This document shows, one piece after another, positions 42,031 to 43,205 of a stretch of DNA of 43,205 nt; position 1 is the first letter of the stretch, and every line of letters begins with the position of its first letter. Source of the stretch: Pseudomonas gingeri (lineage in GTDB: Bacteria; Pseudomonadota; Gammaproteobacteria; Pseudomonadales; Pseudomonadaceae); NCBI RefSeq assembly GCF_013386165.1, contig NZ_JACAOS010000020.1:1-43205 (forward strand), given 5' to 3'. Below the pieces are notes generated by a model. It was not told where the DNA came from. It did not search any database and saw nothing but the letters and a program-made list of their open reading frames with translations. Both the position numbers and the translations under genes were made by a program.

Positions 42031-42845
42031 TTGTGCGAGGTGTTCGAAGTTACGCGTTCGAGTTACTACGCAGATCGCCTCAAACGGCTAACCCCGGATG
42101 TTGAAAGGCTCAGGCTGCGCAGTCGAGTGAACGAGCTATTCAGCCGAGGACGAAGTGCGCCAGGCAGCCGCAGCATCACGCTGATGATGCAAGATGAGGG
42201 TGAGCAAATCGGGCGTTTCAAGGTGCGCAGCCTGATGCGCGAGCTGGAACTGGTCAGCAAGCAGCCGGGCTCCCACACTTACAAAAAGGCAACGGTGGAG
42301 CGGCCTGACATCACGAACATTTTGAGCCGGGAGTTTGATGTCGAGGCGCCCAACCAGGTTTGGTGTGGCGACATCACCTACATTTGGGCGCAGGGTAAAT
42401 GGCATTACCTGGCGGTTGTTCTGGATCTTTATGCACGTCGAGTGGTGGGCTGGGCCTTGTCAGAAAAGCCGGATGCAGAGCTGGTGATCAAGGCGCTGGA
42501 CGTGGCTTACGAGCAACGTGGAAAACCTCAAGGGCTGCTCTTTCACTCCGATCAAGGATCCCAATACGCCAGCCGCCAATTTCGCCAACGATTGTGGCCG
42601 ACTTGGGCGAGTCGAGGAGCACCGGTTGACATAGGAGCGTCAACGCGCCGATGGAACGGGTGTTTCGCAGCTTGAAAACAGAATGGATACCGACCACGGG
42701 TTACATGACCGGGCAGCAAGCTCAGCGAGATATCAGCCAGTACCTGATGCATCACTACAACTGGATCCGGCCTCATCAATTTAACGATGGGTTGGCCCCG
42801 GCAAAAACCGAAGAAAAACTTAAAACCGTGTCCGGGATGAGTTGA
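42031..42845 (+). pseudogene. IS3 OrfB integrase-like transposase, frame-shifted near the catalytic Glu
   Basis: The first part carries HTH_21 and the rve core, with the first two catalytic Asp in VWCGDITYIW and LLFHSDQGSQYASRQFRQRL. Near 42590-42640 the sequence diverges from the expected Ser-Arg-Arg-Gly-Asn-Cys-Trp-Asp segment. The reading frame is lost: the original frame runs to a stop at about 42675, while the last conserved block, beginning with the catalytic-Glu region (NAPMERVFRSLKTEW), is in another frame to 42845. The copy is therefore unlikely to make active transposase. Confidence 0.8.
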
Positions 42846-42903
42846 CCACTACACACCATACCCAACGCCTTGGAAACGTGGGCCGCTTTATTGGCTGACG
42901 ACC

Positions 42904-43205
42904 TCAACCATTCGCAGGGCTGCCCGACGCTGACGATAGCTGATGGGAGGGAGATGCGCCCTCCAGCAAGGCATCCACCACTGCCCGCGCCACTTCCACC
43001 GAATGCAGCATGCTCCAGAACAACGCCCGTTCGACCGGGTTGGTGTGCAGGCTGATTTCGTCACCATTGAGTTCTGCGGTTTCGAGCAGATTGGAAACGT
43101 AGACCAGGGCGTCCTGGGCGGTTACTCCGGGCTGGATGGCGAATAGCGTGGGTTTGTAGGGGGCTTCGGGGATGACGGGTTTGGCGCAAGTGAACGCCAG
43201 GGTAT
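42904..43205 (-). CDS. DUF3077 family protein, 5' end beyond the window
   Basis: About 99 codons on the minus strand are open from the window edge to a TGA at 42904. The product contains YKPTLFAIQPGVTAQDALV, VSNLLETAELNG and WSMLHSVEVARAVVDALLEG, the pattern of DUF3077, small proteins common in Pseudomonas and of unknown function. The start lies outside the window. It is likely native chromosomal DNA beyond the island. Confidence 0.7.
   Translation of the reverse strand, partial: TLAFTCAKPVIPEAPYKPTLFAIQPGVTAQDALVYVSNLLETAELNGDEISLHTNPVERALFWSMLHSVEVARAVVDALLEGASPSHQLSSASGSPANG

Larger units (their letters stand above)
41621..42855 (+). mobile_element. IS3-family insertion sequence, about 1.23 kb, defective
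   Basis: The left end TGTGTAGTGGTC (41621-41632) is matched exactly by the inverted right end at 42844-42855, and similarity extends further to the shared CCGGACAC. It contains orfA and a frame-shifted orfB. No target duplication is evident (left flank GCCGCA, right flank CCATAC). This suggests recombination or deletion at one side after insertion. Confidence 0.85.

Noticed and set aside
1..43205. CRISPR array, rRNA or tRNA operons, integron attC arrays
   Set aside because: No regularly spaced direct repeats, rRNA-like sequence or attC cores were seen anywhere in the window by eye.

Overview
The window looks like accessory DNA on a Pseudomonas chromosome (fluorescens-like). It carries a DUF3077 protein, a DUF2780 protein, a Kup transporter and Pseudomonas-type IS5, IS66 and IS3 elements. 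Catabolic genes lie between IS elements and decayed fragments. The genus assignment is my inference from gene families, codon use and GC content; no 16S or core marker is present.

Region 1 (1-1901): DNA without a convincing gene, with a cluster of AGCTAT palindromes. It is followed by an IS5-family element (888-1827, target duplication CTAG) inserted in a short gene for a signal-peptide protein.

Region 2 (2245-15193): a dimethylsulfoniopropionate (DMSP) catabolic island. On the minus strand are dddD (acetyl-CoA-dependent DMSP lyase), dddB (iron alcohol dehydrogenase), dddC (malonate/methylmalonate semialdehyde dehydrogenase) and dddT (BCCT importer). On the plus strand are the LysR regulator dddR and a PotDABC-like ABC importer. 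Expected flow: DMSP is imported by DddT, DddD releases DMS and yields a 3-hydroxypropionyl product, and DddB then DddC carry it through malonate semialdehyde to acetyl-CoA. A 41-bp element (33 of 41 identical) occurs both between dddD and dddR and upstream of the ABC operon. It probably marks the DddR regulon.

Region 3 (15194-23536): an IS66-family element followed by mixed cargo: a P-loop kinase-like protein, an AT-rich YiiX-like papain-fold protein coupled to a 3' gene remnant, a CGNR zinc-finger regulator, an IS21 istB remnant, kup, and a DUF1937 protein.

Region 4 (24091-40386): the most striking part, a catabolic cluster that appears self-contained. Peripheral genes are a DeoR regulator, a chemoreceptor, an APC permease, an FGGY kinase related to glycerol kinase, and two flavoproteins (GlpA-like with a BFD [2Fe-2S] domain, and a pyridine-nucleotide-disulfide-type partner). 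Divergent from these is a lower-glycolysis operon: pyk, eno, tpiA, gapN-like, gpmI. Together they could take a phosphorylatable C3-like substrate through dihydroxyacetone phosphate to pyruvate without GAPDH/PGK. The kinase has Gly where glycerol kinase has its glycerol-contacting Arg, and the aldehyde dehydrogenase lacks the usual general-base Glu, so the substrate is open. TTGACCG repeats in the divergent promoter are candidate operators.

Region 5 (40421-43205): probable chromosomal flank with a DUF2780 secreted protein, a NYN-domain gene cut by a defective IS3-family element, and the 3' part of a DUF3077 gene that runs off the window.
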